The notes beneath the pieces were generated by a model. The model worked only from the letters and a program-made list of their open reading frames with translations, did no database searches and was not told where the DNA came from. Of a DNA stretch of 64,000 nucleotides, positions 9,802 to 18,184 are shown piece by piece. A program made the translations under genes and the position numbers. Where the stretch lies: NCBI RefSeq assembly GCF_003074055.1, contig NZ_CP029043.1:4704501-4768500 (forward strand), written 5' to 3'. Source of the DNA: Streptomyces nigra (GTDB lineage: Bacteria; Actinomycetota; Actinomycetes; Streptomycetales; Streptomycetaceae). Position 1 is the stretch's first letter. Every line of letters starts with the position of its first letter.

Positions 9802-10926
9802 GTGACCGTCGACGACACGGGCTCCGGCGGGGACGGCCGCGTGGACCCCCACGCCGCCGAACCGGGCGAGGACCCTCTCGCCCTGCGCCTGGAACAGCTC
9901 ATCCTCGGCGCCGAGCGGCGCTACACCCCGTTCCAGGCGGCCCGCAGCGCCGGTGTCTCCATGGAGCTGGCCTCGCGGTTCTGGCGGGCCATGGGCTTCG
10001 CCGACATCGGGCAGGCCAAGGCGCTGACCGAGGCCGACGTACTGGCGCTGCGCCGCCTGGCCGGTCTGGTCGAGGCGGGACTGCTCAGCGAGGCCATGGC
10101 GGTGCAGGTCGCCCGGTCCACCGGGCAGACCACGGCCCGGCTCGCGGAGTGGCAGATCGACTCCTTCCTGGAGGGCCTGACCGAGCCGCCCGAGCCCGGG
10201 ATGACCCGCACCGAGGTCACCTATCCGCTGATCGAGCTGCTGCTGCCGGAGCTGGAGGAGTTCCTCGTCTACGTCTGGCGGCGCCAGCTGGCCGCCGCCA
10301 CCGGCCGGGTCGTGCAGGCCGCCGACGACGAGGAGATGGTGGACCGGCGGCTGGCCGTGGGCTTCGCCGACCTCGTCGGCTTCACCCGGCTGACCCGCCG
10401 TATGGAGGAGGAGGAGCTCGGCGAGCTCGTCGAGGCCTTCGAGACGACGGCGGCGGACCTGGTGGCCGCGAACGGCGGACGGCTGATCAAGACCCTCGGC
10501 GACGAGGTTCTGTACGCCGCCGACGACGCGGGCGTCGCCGCGGAGATCGCGCTGCGGCTCATCGAGACCGTGGCGAACGACGAGACCATGCCGGAACTGC
10601 GGGTCGGCATCGCCTTCGGCACGGTGACCACCCGGATGGGCGACGTCTTCGGTACGACGGTGAACCTCGCCTCCCGGCTGACCTCCATAGCCCCCCGCGA
10701 CGCCGTCCTCGTGGACAGCGCGTTCGCGGAGGAGCTGATCCGGACCGGCGAGGCCCCCGCCTCGGAGGCCGAGGCGGCGGAGGCGGCCGCCACCGCCGAG
10801 AAGGAGGGCGAGGAGCCGCCGGTGTACCGGTTCGCGCTCCAGCCGATGTGGCAGCGGCCGGTGCGTGGCCTCGGGGTTGTGGAACCGTGGCTGCTGACCC
10901 GGAGGACGCCCGCCGGGGAGGAGTGA
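9802..10926 (+). CDS. cya: class III adenylate/guanylate cyclase
   Basis: This 374-residue cytosolic cyclase should make cAMP, which affects germination and antibiotic production in Streptomyces. Residues 1-170 are a helical regulatory region that includes a MerR-like stretch (YTPFQAARSAGVSMELASRFWRAMGF). Residues about 185-345 are the catalytic CHD domain. FADLVGFT supplies a metal-binding aspartate, GGRLIKTLGDEVLYA the second, and GTVTTRMGDVFGTTVNLASRL the transition-state region. The protein ends in a linker rich in Ala/Glu and a short conserved tail (YRFALQPMWQRPVRGLG). GGAAGG precedes the GTG start. It converges on the proline-rich membrane protein gene with 16 bp between stops. Confidence 0.93.
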   Translation: MTVDDTGSGGDGRVDPHAAEPGEDPLALRLEQLILGAERRYTPFQAARSAGVSMELASRFWRAMGFADIGQAKALTEADVLALRRLAGLVEAGLLSEAMAVQVARSTGQTTARLAEWQIDSFLEGLTEPPEPGMTRTEVTYPLIELLLPELEEFLVYVWRRQLAAATGRVVQAADDEEMVDRRLAVGFADLVGFTRLTRRMEEEELGELVEAFETTAADLVAANGGRLIKTLGDEVLYAADDAGVAAEIALRLIETVANDETMPELRVGIAFGTVTTRMGDVFGTTVNLASRLTSIAPRDAVLVDSAFAEELIRTGEAPASEAEAAEAAATAEKEGEEPPVYRFALQPMWQRPVRGLGVVEPWLLTRRTPAGEE

Positions 10927-10942
10927 CCTCCGCCCCGGCTTC

Positions 10943-12529
10943 CTATCCCCGGTTGGGGGAACCGAAGAGATCGACACAGAGCCCGATGACCGGCACGCAG
11001 ATGCCGTGGTCGTCGGGCTCCGACGGTTGCGGGGCGGGTGTCTGGGAGGCGCTGGGGCGGGGTGCGGGCGGTGGCTGCGCCGGTGTGGTGGGCGCGGGGC
11101 GGGACGGCTCCGTGGTGCCGCTGCCCGTGCCCGGTGGGATGTGGGGCGGATGCACGGGTGCCGGGGCGTCGCCCGTCGAACCGGGCGCCTCCGGCTGCGC
11201 CGCCGTCGCCGACGGGGTCGGTACGAGGATCGAGCCGCCGGCGGGTGTGGTGCCCTGGCCGCCCATGGCCGAGGTGGCGGACGGGCTCGGGTGCGCACGG
11301 TCCGACGGCGCGAGCGTGGCGGCGGCCCTGGTCGAGCGGTCCTGGCCGGTGCCGGGGTCGTCGGTGTCGATGGCGAGCTCGGGCACATCCGCGGGCTCGG
11401 CGGGGCCCAGCCCCGGGATCCCGGTCTCCGGCGCCAGCCGCACGAGACTGAGCGCCCCGGCGGCGAGTGCGATGCCTCCGGCGGCGAGGAGGGCCTTCCG
11501 GTGGGGGCGGCGCCGGTGGCGGCCGCGGGAGGTGAAGAGACGGGTGGGGGTGGGGGGCTCGTCGTCGCCGCCCGGGGAGTCGCCGATGAGGCCCGTGGGC
11601 TCTTGCGGGAGCGGAGTGGGGGTCGGGGTCGCCTTGGCCGGCTTCGGCTTCTTGGCTGTGGGCGGGGCCGGTGTCTTGGTCGGCTGCGGCTGCTGGCCGG
11701 GTTTGGCTGTGGCGGTGGTGGCTGTGGGTGATGTCGGCGCCGGCCCTTCGGGGTGCGGCTGCTGGTCCCGTGGCTCGGTGGCGGGCGTGGCTTTCTGCGG
11801 CGCCCCGCTCTTGGCCGCGCGCGGGGTGGGCTTCGGGGCGGTGGGCTTGGCTGTCGAGGCGGGCGGTGTCTTGGCCGGGTCCCGATCCCGGCCGGGCCCG
11901 GCCGGGACAGCGGTGGCTGTGGGCGAGGTTTTTGCAGGGCCCGCGGAGCGTGGCCGGTTGGTCTGTGGGCCGGTGGCGGGTGCAGCCTTTTGCGGCGTCC
12001 CGGTGTTGGCCACGCGCGCGGTGGGCTTGGCTGCCGAGGGGCGCGGTGTCTTGGCCGGGTCCCGATCCCGGCTGGGCTTGGCTGTGACGCCGGTGGCCGT
12101 GGCTGTGCGTGATGTCGGTGCAGGGCCTGCCGGGCGTGGCTGCTGGGCCCGTGGCGCGGTGGTGGGGGCGGCCTGTTGCCGCGTCTCAATGTTGGCCGCG
12201 GGCGGGGTGGGCTTCGGGGCGGTGGGCTCAACACCTGCCGGGCGTGGCCGCTCGGGGCCCGGTCCGGCGGAGGGCGGGGCCTGGTGTGCCTTCGTCGCCA
12301 GGGGCATCGGCTTTGCAGCGGTGGCGGCTGCGCTGCCTGGTGTCCCTGTGCCGTACGTCGTCTCCTCGGCCGGCTTCGGCGGCGGTGCGTCGCTCGCGGC
12401 GGGGGTCTGCTCCCGTGGGCCGGGCCCGGCCGTGTCCGGGGGCGGACCGGACGGTTCCGTGGCCCCCTCGGACGTGGGCCGTATCCGGCCCGGTTCCCCT
12501 GTTCTCGGGCTGTTCGTCGTGTTGCCCAT
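10943..12529 (-). CDS. proline-rich single-pass membrane protein with internal repeats
   Basis: This 528-residue protein is dominated by Pro, Ala and Thr. Residues about 100-290 contain imperfect repeats of 60-65 residues, each with the order P-TS-TAT, RDRDPAKTP, AAKPT, PQKA-PAT, and ending PxxxGP. A basic stretch (GRHRRRPHRK) and one transmembrane helix (ALLAAGGIALAAGALSLVRL) follow near 346-365. A Ser/Thr/Pro-rich outer segment ends in a short conserved-looking GICVPVIGLCVDLF with a CX6C pair. The topology predicts a cytosolic repeat region and an extracellular tail. The ATG has GGGAGG 7 nt upstream. No function can be named; an envelope-spanning or scaffold role is a guess. Confidence 0.75.
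   Translation of the reverse strand: MGNTTNSPRTGEPGRIRPTSEGATEPSGPPPDTAGPGPREQTPAASDAPPPKPAEETTYGTGTPGSAAATAAKPMPLATKAHQAPPSAGPGPERPRPAGVEPTAPKPTPPAANIETRQQAAPTTAPRAQQPRPAGPAPTSRTATATGVTAKPSRDRDPAKTPRPSAAKPTARVANTGTPQKAAPATGPQTNRPRSAGPAKTSPTATAVPAGPGRDRDPAKTPPASTAKPTAPKPTPRAAKSGAPQKATPATEPRDQQPHPEGPAPTSPTATTATAKPGQQPQPTKTPAPPTAKKPKPAKATPTPTPLPQEPTGLIGDSPGGDDEPPTPTRLFTSRGRHRRRPHRKALLAAGGIALAAGALSLVRLAPETGIPGLGPAEPADVPELAIDTDDPGTGQDRSTRAAATLAPSDRAHPSPSATSAMGGQGTTPAGGSILVPTPSATAAQPEAPGSTGDAPAPVHPPHIPPGTGSGTTEPSRPAPTTPAQPPPAPRPSASQTPAPQPSEPDDHGICVPVIGLCVDLFGSPNRG
11660..12230 (-). repeat. degenerate tandem repeats of about 190 bp inside the proline-rich gene
   Basis: Two nearly full units of about 62-65 codons and two partial ones lie head to tail. 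The shared string GGCGGTGTCTTGGCCGGGTC or close variants recurs on the plus strand near 11860, 12045 and 11670. Confidence 0.65.
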
Positions 12530-12744
12530 CGCGACCCCTCCCAACGCGCCCGTACCCCCGAGGCGCCGTGGTTTCGGGCACGTTATGCGGTGCTGTGGGG
12601 GGTGGGGCGGGACTTGGGTGGGATGTCACTCGAACGGGTGTCGGGGCCTGGCCCCGGACCCGGGCGCGGCGGGCCTTTCGCCGGCGGGGCCGGGCTGCGA
12701 TGATCGGGGCGAGTGTTGTTAACCCGCGTTAACCGGAGGGTGTC

Positions 12745-13545
12745 ATGAGTGAGGAGCGGTTCGGGGAGTTCGTCCTGGTGCGGCGGCATGGGGACGGGCA
12801 TGTCGCGGAGCTGGCCCTCGACCGGCCCAAGGCCATGAACGCCGTCTCGACGGAGATGGCGCGGTCGATCGCGGGTGCCTGCGCGGCGCTGGGCGCCGAC
12901 CGTGACGTACGGGTCGTGGTGGTCACCTCCACGCACGAGCGGGCGTTCTGTGTCGGGGCGGACCTGAAGGAGCGCAACTCCTTCAGCGACGCCGACCTGG
13001 TGCGCCAGCGCCCGGTCGCGCGCGGTGCGTACACGGGCGTGCTGGAGCTGCCCGTGCCGACGGTCGCCGCCGTGCACGGCTTCGCGCTGGGCGGCGGCTT
13101 CGAGCTGGCGCTGTCCTGCGACGTGATCGTGGCGGACCCGACGGCCGTGGTGGGCCTGCCCGAGGTGTCGGTCGGCGTGATCCCCGGGGGCGGTGGTACG
13201 CAGTTGCTGCCGCGCCGGGTCGGGGCGGCCCGGGCGGCCGAGCTGATCTTCACCGCGCGCCGTGTCGAGGCCCTGGAGGCCCGTGAGCTGGGCCTGGTCG
13301 ACGTCCTGGTCGAGGAGGGGCACGACCGCGAGGAGGCGCTGGCGCTGGGCGCCCGGATGGCCGCGAACTCGCCGGTGGGCCTGCGGGCCGCGAAGAAGGC
13401 GCTGCGCCTGGGCTTCGGGATGGATCTGCGGGCCGGGCTGGAGGTGGAGGACGCGGCCTGGCGGTCGGTGGCGTTCTCCGGGGACCGTGCGGAGGGCGTG
13501 GCCGCCTTCAACGAGAAGCGCAAGCCCCAGTGGCCGGGGGAGTGA
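12745..13545 (+). CDS. enoyl-CoA hydratase/isomerase family protein
   Basis: This is a 266-residue crotonase-fold protein of beta-oxidation type. The first oxyanion-hole segment is AFCVGADLKER near residues 72-82. The second is HGFALGGGFELALSCD near 112-127, with the glutamates expected in a hydratase present (LPEVSVGVIPGGGGTQLLPR). The C-terminal AAKKALRLG helix region follows. It hydrates trans-2-enoyl-CoA or acts on a related substrate; the exact acyl group cannot be read. GGAGGG precedes the ATG by 4 nt. It is followed after 81 bp by the GGDEF gene, which appears to have its own promoter. Confidence 0.9.
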   Translation: MSEERFGEFVLVRRHGDGHVAELALDRPKAMNAVSTEMARSIAGACAALGADRDVRVVVVTSTHERAFCVGADLKERNSFSDADLVRQRPVARGAYTGVLELPVPTVAAVHGFALGGGFELALSCDVIVADPTAVVGLPEVSVGVIPGGGGTQLLPRRVGAARAAELIFTARRVEALEARELGLVDVLVEEGHDREEALALGARMAANSPVGLRAAKKALRLGFGMDLRAGLEVEDAAWRSVAFSGDRAEGVAAFNEKRKPQWPGE

Positions 13546-13626
13546 GCGGGAGAGCGTCCGCCAGGGTGGGCGCCCGTTCGCCACACCAATGTCCCAAACC
13601 CTGGCAAAGCTCCCTAGCCTGGGGAG

Positions 13627-14775
13627 ATGGGTGAGGACAGACGGCTCGCGGCCGTGGTCGCGTTGGCCCAGGGGATGGCGGCGGCGCACACCCCGCGCGA
13701 GTCCTGGCGGGCGGCCGCACTCGGGGCGTGCCGGGCGCTGTCGGGGAGTTTCGCCGCGCTGTCGGTGTGGGAGCGGGAGCTCGGACGGCTGCGGGTCCTC
13801 GTGAACGTGGGGGACCGCACCCAGGGCGAGGAGGAGTTTCCCGCCGAGGAGACGTATCCCGTCCATCAGTTCCCGGAGATCACCGAGTTCCTGCACGAGC
13901 GGTGGGCCGCCGGTGGTGAGCCGGACGCCTGGGTGGAGACGGCCGAGGGGCCGGCGGCCGGTCACCCCGGGTACTGCCATCAGCGGGTCGCCGCGCTGCG
14001 GCGGCGCGGCCGGGGCTGCTGTGTGGTCGCGCCGATCGTGCTGCACGGGCGGGCCTGGGGCGAGCTGTACGTGGCCCGGCCCGCGGGGGTCCCCGTGTTC
14101 GACCGCGGCGACGCCGACTTCGCGACCGTACTGGCCTCGGTGGTGGCCGCCGGGCTCGCGCAGACCGAGCGCCTGGAGGAGGCGCGGCGGCTGGCGTTCA
14201 CGGACGCCCTGACCGGGCTGGCCAACCGGCGGGCCGTGGACGTCCGGCTGGAGGAGGCCGTCGAGCGGCACCGGGTCGACGGGGTCGTCGTCTCGCTCGT
14301 CGTCTGCGACCTGAACGGGCTCAAGCGGGTCAACGACACCCAGGGGCACGCCGTCGGCGACCGGCTGCTGGAGCGGTTCGGGTCGGTGCTGTCGCTGTGC
14401 GGGGCCATGCTGCCGGGGGCGCTCGCCGCGCGCCTCGGGGGCGACGAGTTCTGTCTGCTGGCGGTCGGCTCCCCGGCGGACGACGTCGTGAAGGCGGCCG
14501 ACCAACTGTGCCGCCGGGCGGCCGAGTTGGAGCTGGGGGAGGGCGTGGCGTGCGGGGTCGCGTCCACCGAGGACCCGATCGGGACGGTGCGCAGCGCGCG
14601 GCGGCTGTTCCGGCTCGCGGACGCCGCGCAGTACCGGGCGAAGGCGGAGCGGGCGGAGCGGCCCGTGGTCGCGGGGCGGGAGGGGCCGGACGATCCCGTG
14701 GTGCGGCTCGCGGACGCCGAGCCGTCGGGGGAGGGTGCCGTGGAGCGGCGGCGGTTCCGCGGGCGGGTGCCGTGA
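13627..14775 (+). CDS. GAF-GGDEF diguanylate cyclase
   Basis: This is a 382-residue cytosolic protein. Residues about 15-180 form a GAF-like sensor domain. Residues 190-350 form a GGDEF domain with DALTGLANRR, VVCDLNGLKRVNDTQGH and an intact GGDEF at 271-275, so cyclic-di-GMP synthesis is likely. The allosteric I-site RxxD expected five residues before GGDEF is absent (LPGA there), so product inhibition by that route is not expected. It resembles the soluble Cdg proteins that control Streptomyces development. TAGCCT ends 6 nt before the ATG, and the GGGGAG lying directly against the ATG is too close to act as a ribosome site, so a leaderless message is likely. Confidence 0.9.
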   Translation: MGEDRRLAAVVALAQGMAAAHTPRESWRAAALGACRALSGSFAALSVWERELGRLRVLVNVGDRTQGEEEFPAEETYPVHQFPEITEFLHERWAAGGEPDAWVETAEGPAAGHPGYCHQRVAALRRRGRGCCVVAPIVLHGRAWGELYVARPAGVPVFDRGDADFATVLASVVAAGLAQTERLEEARRLAFTDALTGLANRRAVDVRLEEAVERHRVDGVVVSLVVCDLNGLKRVNDTQGHAVGDRLLERFGSVLSLCGAMLPGALAARLGGDEFCLLAVGSPADDVVKAADQLCRRAAELELGEGVACGVASTEDPIGTVRSARRLFRLADAAQYRAKAERAERPVVAGREGPDDPVVRLADAEPSGEGAVERRRFRGRVP

Positions 14776-14815
14776 CCGGTGGCGTGACGGTAAGGGGTGG
14801 AAGGGGCATCCACTA

Positions 14816-14844
14816 GTGACATCCTCGTCTTCACTGCGTACGCT
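14816..14844 (+). promoter_or_regulatory. promoter of hutH
   Basis: GTGACA and TACGCT are separated by 17 bp. The -10 ends 7 nt before the ATG at 14852, placing the transcript start on the start codon. Confidence 0.55.
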
Positions 14845-14851
14845 CCTGAAT

Positions 14852-16396
14852 ATGGATATGCACACTGTGGTGGTGGGGACGTCCGGGGTCACCGCGTCCG
14901 ACGTCCTCGCCGTGGCACGCGGCGGAGCCCGCGTCGAGCTGTCGTCGCAGGCGCTCGCGGCCCTCGCCGCGGCGCGGGAGATCGTGGACGCGCTGGCGGC
15001 CAAGCCCGAGCCCGTCTACGGCGTCTCCACCGGTTTCGGCGCCCTCGCGACCCGGCACATCAGCCCCGAGCTGCGGGCCCAGTTGCAGCGCAACATCGTC
15101 CGCTCGCACGCCGCGGGCATGGGCCCCCGGGTGGAGCGCGAGGTCGTCCGTGCGCTGATGTTCCTGCGCCTGAAGACCGTCTGCTCGGGCCACACGGGCG
15201 TACGGCCCGAGGTCGCGCGGACGATGGCCGACGTCCTCAACGCCGGGATCACGCCCGTCGTCCACGAGTACGGCTCCCTCGGCTGCTCCGGCGACCTCGC
15301 CCCCCTGTCGCACTGCGCCCTCACGCTGATGGGCGAGGGCGACGCCGAGGGCCCCGACGGCGTCGTACGGCCCGCCCGCGACCTGCTCGCCGCGCACGGC
15401 ATCGAGCCCGTCGAACTGCGCGAGAAGGAGGGCCTCGCCCTCCTCAACGGCACCGACGGCATGCTCGGCATGCTGATCATGGCCCTCGCCGACCTCGACA
15501 CGCTCTACAAGTCCGCCGACGTCACCGCCTCCCTGTCGCTGGAGGCGCTCCTCGGCACCGACCGGGTGCTCGCCCCCGAGCTGCACGCCATCCGCCCGCA
15601 CCCCGGGCAGGGCGCCTCCGCCGCCAACATGGCCGCCGTACTGAAGGGTTCGGAGCTCACCGGGCACCACCAGGACGACGCGCCCCGCGTCCAGGACGCC
15701 TACTCCGTGCGCTGCGCCCCCCAGGTGGCCGGGGCCGGGCGGGACACCATGGCGCACGCGCGGCTGGTCGCCGAGCGTGAACTCGCCTCGGCCGTCGACA
15801 ACCCGGTCGTACTCCCCGACGGGCGCGTGGAGTCCAACGGCAACTTCCATGGCGCGCCCGTCGCGTACGTCCTGGACTTCCTCGCCATCGCCGCCGCCGA
15901 CCTGGCCTCCATCGCCGAGCGCCGCACCGACCGGCTGCTGGACAAGAACCGCAGCCACGGGCTGCCGCCGTTCCTCGCGGACGACGCGGGCGTCGACTCG
16001 GGCCTGATGATCGCCCAGTACACGCAGGCCGCCCTGGTCGGTGAGATGAAGCGGCTGGCCGTGCCCGCCTCGGCGGACTCCATCCCGTCGTCCGCGATGC
16101 AGGAGGACCACGTCTCGATGGGCTGGTCGGCGGCCCGCAAGCTGCGCACCGCCGTCGACAACCTCGCGCGCGTCCTCGCCGTCGAGCTGTACGCGGCCAC
16201 GCGCGCGATAGAGCTGCGCGACGGGCTCACCCCGGCGCCGGCCTCCCGCCAGGTCATCGACGCCGTCCGGGCGGCGGGCGTCCAGGGCGCCGGGCCCGAC
16301 CGGTTCCTGGCCCCGGACCTCGCCGCGGCGGACGCGTTCGTGCGCACCGGGCAGCTGGTCGCGGCCGTGGAGAAGGTGACCGGCCCGCTCCAGTGA
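14852..16396 (+). CDS. hutH: histidine ammonia-lyase
   Basis: This 514-residue enzyme deaminates L-histidine to urocanate, the first step of histidine use. The MIO prosthetic group forms from the triad at 145-147 in YGSLGCSGDLAPLSH. Here it is Cys-Ser-Gly instead of the Ala-Ser-Gly of most proteobacterial enzymes. The catalytic Tyr segment (YGVSTGFGALA), the RPHPGQ motif, QDAYSVRCAPQV, and SNGNFHG all match the family. ATG 14852 is chosen from promoter spacing; a second ATG at 14858 would give the more usual MHTVVVG start. No other hut gene is adjacent. Confidence 0.95.
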   Translation: MDMHTVVVGTSGVTASDVLAVARGGARVELSSQALAALAAAREIVDALAAKPEPVYGVSTGFGALATRHISPELRAQLQRNIVRSHAAGMGPRVEREVVRALMFLRLKTVCSGHTGVRPEVARTMADVLNAGITPVVHEYGSLGCSGDLAPLSHCALTLMGEGDAEGPDGVVRPARDLLAAHGIEPVELREKEGLALLNGTDGMLGMLIMALADLDTLYKSADVTASLSLEALLGTDRVLAPELHAIRPHPGQGASAANMAAVLKGSELTGHHQDDAPRVQDAYSVRCAPQVAGAGRDTMAHARLVAERELASAVDNPVVLPDGRVESNGNFHGAPVAYVLDFLAIAAADLASIAERRTDRLLDKNRSHGLPPFLADDAGVDSGLMIAQYTQAALVGEMKRLAVPASADSIPSSAMQEDHVSMGWSAARKLRTAVDNLARVLAVELYAATRAIELRDGLTPAPASRQVIDAVRAAGVQGAGPDRFLAPDLAAADAFVRTGQLVAAVEKVTGPLQ

Positions 16397-16423
16397 GACA
16401 CCGGCCGTCCCCGTGACGGCGAA

Positions 16424-16453
16424 AAGGGGCCCCGTCGCACGACGGGGCCCCTT
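16424..16453. terminator. bidirectional terminator between hutH and the lipoprotein gene
   Basis: Fourteen-base arms (AAGGGGCCCCGTCG and complement) with flanking A and T residues on each side sit between convergent stops, 27 bp from hutH and 17 bp from the lipoprotein gene. Confidence 0.85.
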
Positions 16454-16470
16454 CTGTGGCGTGCGGGACC

Positions 16471-17274
16471 TTACTTCAGCTTGGCCGCCTGCGCCTCGAT
16501 GACGGCGGCGGGGACGCTGTACGTCTTGTCCGTAATCATCAGGCCGAGGTTGATCGTGTAGTACGTCGCGATCGTCGCGCCGTGCCGCACCACCTCGACA
16601 TGGGTCGTGGCGACGTCACCGTCCTCGGTGTCGCTCGACACCGTGAACGCGACCGACTCGTCGCCCGCGCCGGACGCCTTCTCCGAGGTGAGCTTGGTGA
16701 GCTTCTGGTCCGTGCCCTGCATGGTCACAGTGAAGCCGCCCGCGCAGCCGTCCACGGCGTCCGACACGGACTTGAAGGTCTGCTCGGCACCGTCACCGTC
16801 GTACGAGGACAGACCGACGAGGGTCATGTCCAGGCTCATCGCGTCGGTGAGCGAGTCCTCGATCTCACTCTCCGTCAAGTCCTCCAGGGACTTGGAGGCG
16901 TTGTCGGTGGGCTTCTGCTTCTCCTGCTGGACCATGACGGCCGCGTTCGAGGCCGAGTCTCCCGGCGCCATGCCCGCCATGGCGTACGCGATCGGCGCGC
17001 ATTTCTCGTCGGCGCTCTTGACCTGGTCCTTGGACTTCGGCAGTTGCTTGCCGGAGGCGTCCACCTCGTAGCCCTCGACATCGCCGTCGGCGATGATCGC
17101 CTTCTTCAATTCCGCGGCGCTGAGCGCCTTCGCGGCCTTCGTCTGCTTCGAGGACTGCCCGTCCGACCCGTTCGACGAGTCGTCAGACCCCCCACCGCAA
17201 CCCGTGACAAGGGCGAGCGACAGCGCGCTCACGGCAACCGTGGCGGCTGCGCGCACGCCCGATGATCTCTTCAT
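16471..17274 (-). CDS. secreted lipoprotein, function unknown
   Basis: This is a 267-residue protein with a lipoprotein signal. The sequence has a basic KRSS start, a hydrophobic core, and the lipobox LVTGC with the lipidated Cys at residue 26. A Gly/Ser/Asp-rich linker follows. The mature domain contains two cysteines (EKCAPIAYAM and DGCAGGFTV) that may form a disulfide, and it ends in a segment resembling sensor domains of actinobacterial surface lipoproteins (TTHVEVVRHGATIATYYTINLG). I cannot name the family. Its start codon is 6 nt downstream of CATAGT, with TTGACG 18 bp further up, so it has its own promoter and probably a leaderless mRNA. Confidence 0.82.
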   Translation of the reverse strand: MKRSSGVRAAATVAVSALSLALVTGCGGGSDDSSNGSDGQSSKQTKAAKALSAAELKKAIIADGDVEGYEVDASGKQLPKSKDQVKSADEKCAPIAYAMAGMAPGDSASNAAVMVQQEKQKPTDNASKSLEDLTESEIEDSLTDAMSLDMTLVGLSSYDGDGAEQTFKSVSDAVDGCAGGFTVTMQGTDQKLTKLTSEKASGAGDESVAFTVSSDTEDGDVATTHVEVVRHGATIATYYTINLGLMITDKTYSVPAAVIEAQAAKLK

Positions 17275-17280
17275 GATCGG

Positions 17281-17310
17281 ACTATGAAGGTCCGGTCAAA
17301 GGGTCGTCAA
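17281..17310 (-). promoter_or_regulatory. promoter of the lipoprotein gene
   Basis: On the minus strand TTGACG and CATAGT are 18 bp apart, and the -10 ends 6 nt before the ATG at 17274. This is the best -35 among the predicted leaderless promoters of this window. Confidence 0.65.
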
Positions 17311-17316
17311 GATCTT

Positions 17317-17661
17317 TCAGAAGCCGAGGTGTTCGCGGCGCACCGAGTAGGCGACGAATCCCGCGCCGAGCGCGAGGAAGGCGGTCCCGCCCACGATGTA
17401 CGGCGTGGTGTCGAAGCTTCCGGTATCGGCGAGCCGGGTGTCCTGCGTGTCCTCGGCGGTGCCGTCCGTGCTGGTGGAGGCGGCGCGGGCCTGCTGGGTG
17501 ACCTGGACGGAGGGGCTCGCGGTGGGTTCCGTTCTCGCCGGTTCCTCGCCCGTGGCGTTGGCGGAGGGCACGAACCACAGGGCGCCCAGCAGGGCTCCCG
17601 CGGCGGTGGCGGTCAGCAGCGATCGGCGTGCGGTGGACGACGATCGGTGAGCGGCGGACAC
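17317..17661 (-). CDS. small LAxTG sortase-anchored surface protein
   Basis: This is a 114-residue secreted protein. A Tat-like or long Sec signal (STARRSLLTATAAGALLGALWF ending SANA) leads to a short Ser/Thr/Pro-rich mature part of about 45 residues. A cell-wall sorting signal closes the protein: LADTG, then a hydrophobic helix (YIVGGTAFLALGAGFVAYS) and a basic tail (VRREHLGF). LAxTG is the motif recognised by class E sortases of high-GC actinobacteria, so the product should be covalently linked to peptidoglycan. The mature part is too short to carry a known enzyme. AGGGGAT precedes the GTG start by about 9 nt. Confidence 0.78.
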   Translation of the reverse strand: MSAAHRSSSTARRSLLTATAAGALLGALWFVPSANATGEEPARTEPTASPSVQVTQQARAASTSTDGTAEDTQDTRLADTGSFDTTPYIVGGTAFLALGAGFVAYSVRREHLGF

Positions 17662-17770
17662 GGAATATCGATCCCCTTGTGCTACTGGCGAATTGGCCGT
17701 GTGGGCCGATGGTAGTGAAAGTCGCGGGTCACGGGAAAGTCACGGGAGAAATGAGCCGTACGCTCCGGGT

Positions 17771-18136
17771 ATGAGTACACCGGAAAACACGCGTTTTGTA
17801 CGGCTTCGTCTGGAGCTTGTCCTGGAAGTGGACGACGAGGGGGCCGTCCGGGACGCCGCGGTGCGGCGCATCGAGGGCGAGGCGGCCGAGGGCGGTCTGC
17901 CCGACGAGGAGCGGGCGCACGCCGAGATCGCTGTGACGGAAGACACTGCGGAGGCGCTGGCCTATCTCGTGGATCCGTTCGACCTGGTCAGTGAGGTGCC
18001 GGGGATCGAGCTCACCCAGGCCTCCTGGTCGAGCGAGAGCATCGACTACGACCCGGATTCGCCCGAGTGGGACCTGGGCGAGGATGATGGCGAGGAGGAA
18101 GACTTCGACGACGAAGAGCCCACGCGGGCCGGCTGA
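17771..18136 (+). CDS. conserved acidic protein, function unknown
   Basis: This is 121 residues without signal or membrane segments. The first 85 residues look like a compact alpha/beta domain (RFVRLRLELVLEVDDEGAVRDAAVRRI and AEALAYLVDPFDLVSEVPGIELTQASW). The C-terminus is very acidic (DDGEEEDFDDEEP). I do not recognise the family. A TACGCT hexamer ends 6 nt before the ATG and no ribosome site exists, which predicts a leaderless mRNA. It lies divergent to the LAxTG gene with about 110 bp between starts. Confidence 0.75.
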   Translation: MSTPENTRFVRLRLELVLEVDDEGAVRDAAVRRIEGEAAEGGLPDEERAHAEIAVTEDTAEALAYLVDPFDLVSEVPGIELTQASWSSESIDYDPDSPEWDLGEDDGEEEDFDDEEPTRAG

Positions 18137-18156
18137 GACGTCTTGGGGAAATCGTG

Positions 18157-18184
18157 ACCCCGGACGGCAACCGCCGCCCGGGGT
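18157..18184 (+). terminator. hairpin after the acidic protein gene
   Basis: Seven-base arms ACCCCGG and CCGGGGT enclose a GC-rich inner stretch that can pair further, 20 bp after the stop. Confidence 0.55.

Noticed and set aside
10149..12722. 857-codon plus-strand frame running from the cyclase through the proline-rich gene
   Set aside because: Composition changes with the gene beneath it and it has no ribosome site. The cya frame and the minus-strand proline-rich frame are better supported.
12583..15003. 806-codon minus-strand frame covering the hydratase and GGDEF genes
   Set aside because: Both plus-strand genes have intact catalytic motifs, and the antisense frame has none.
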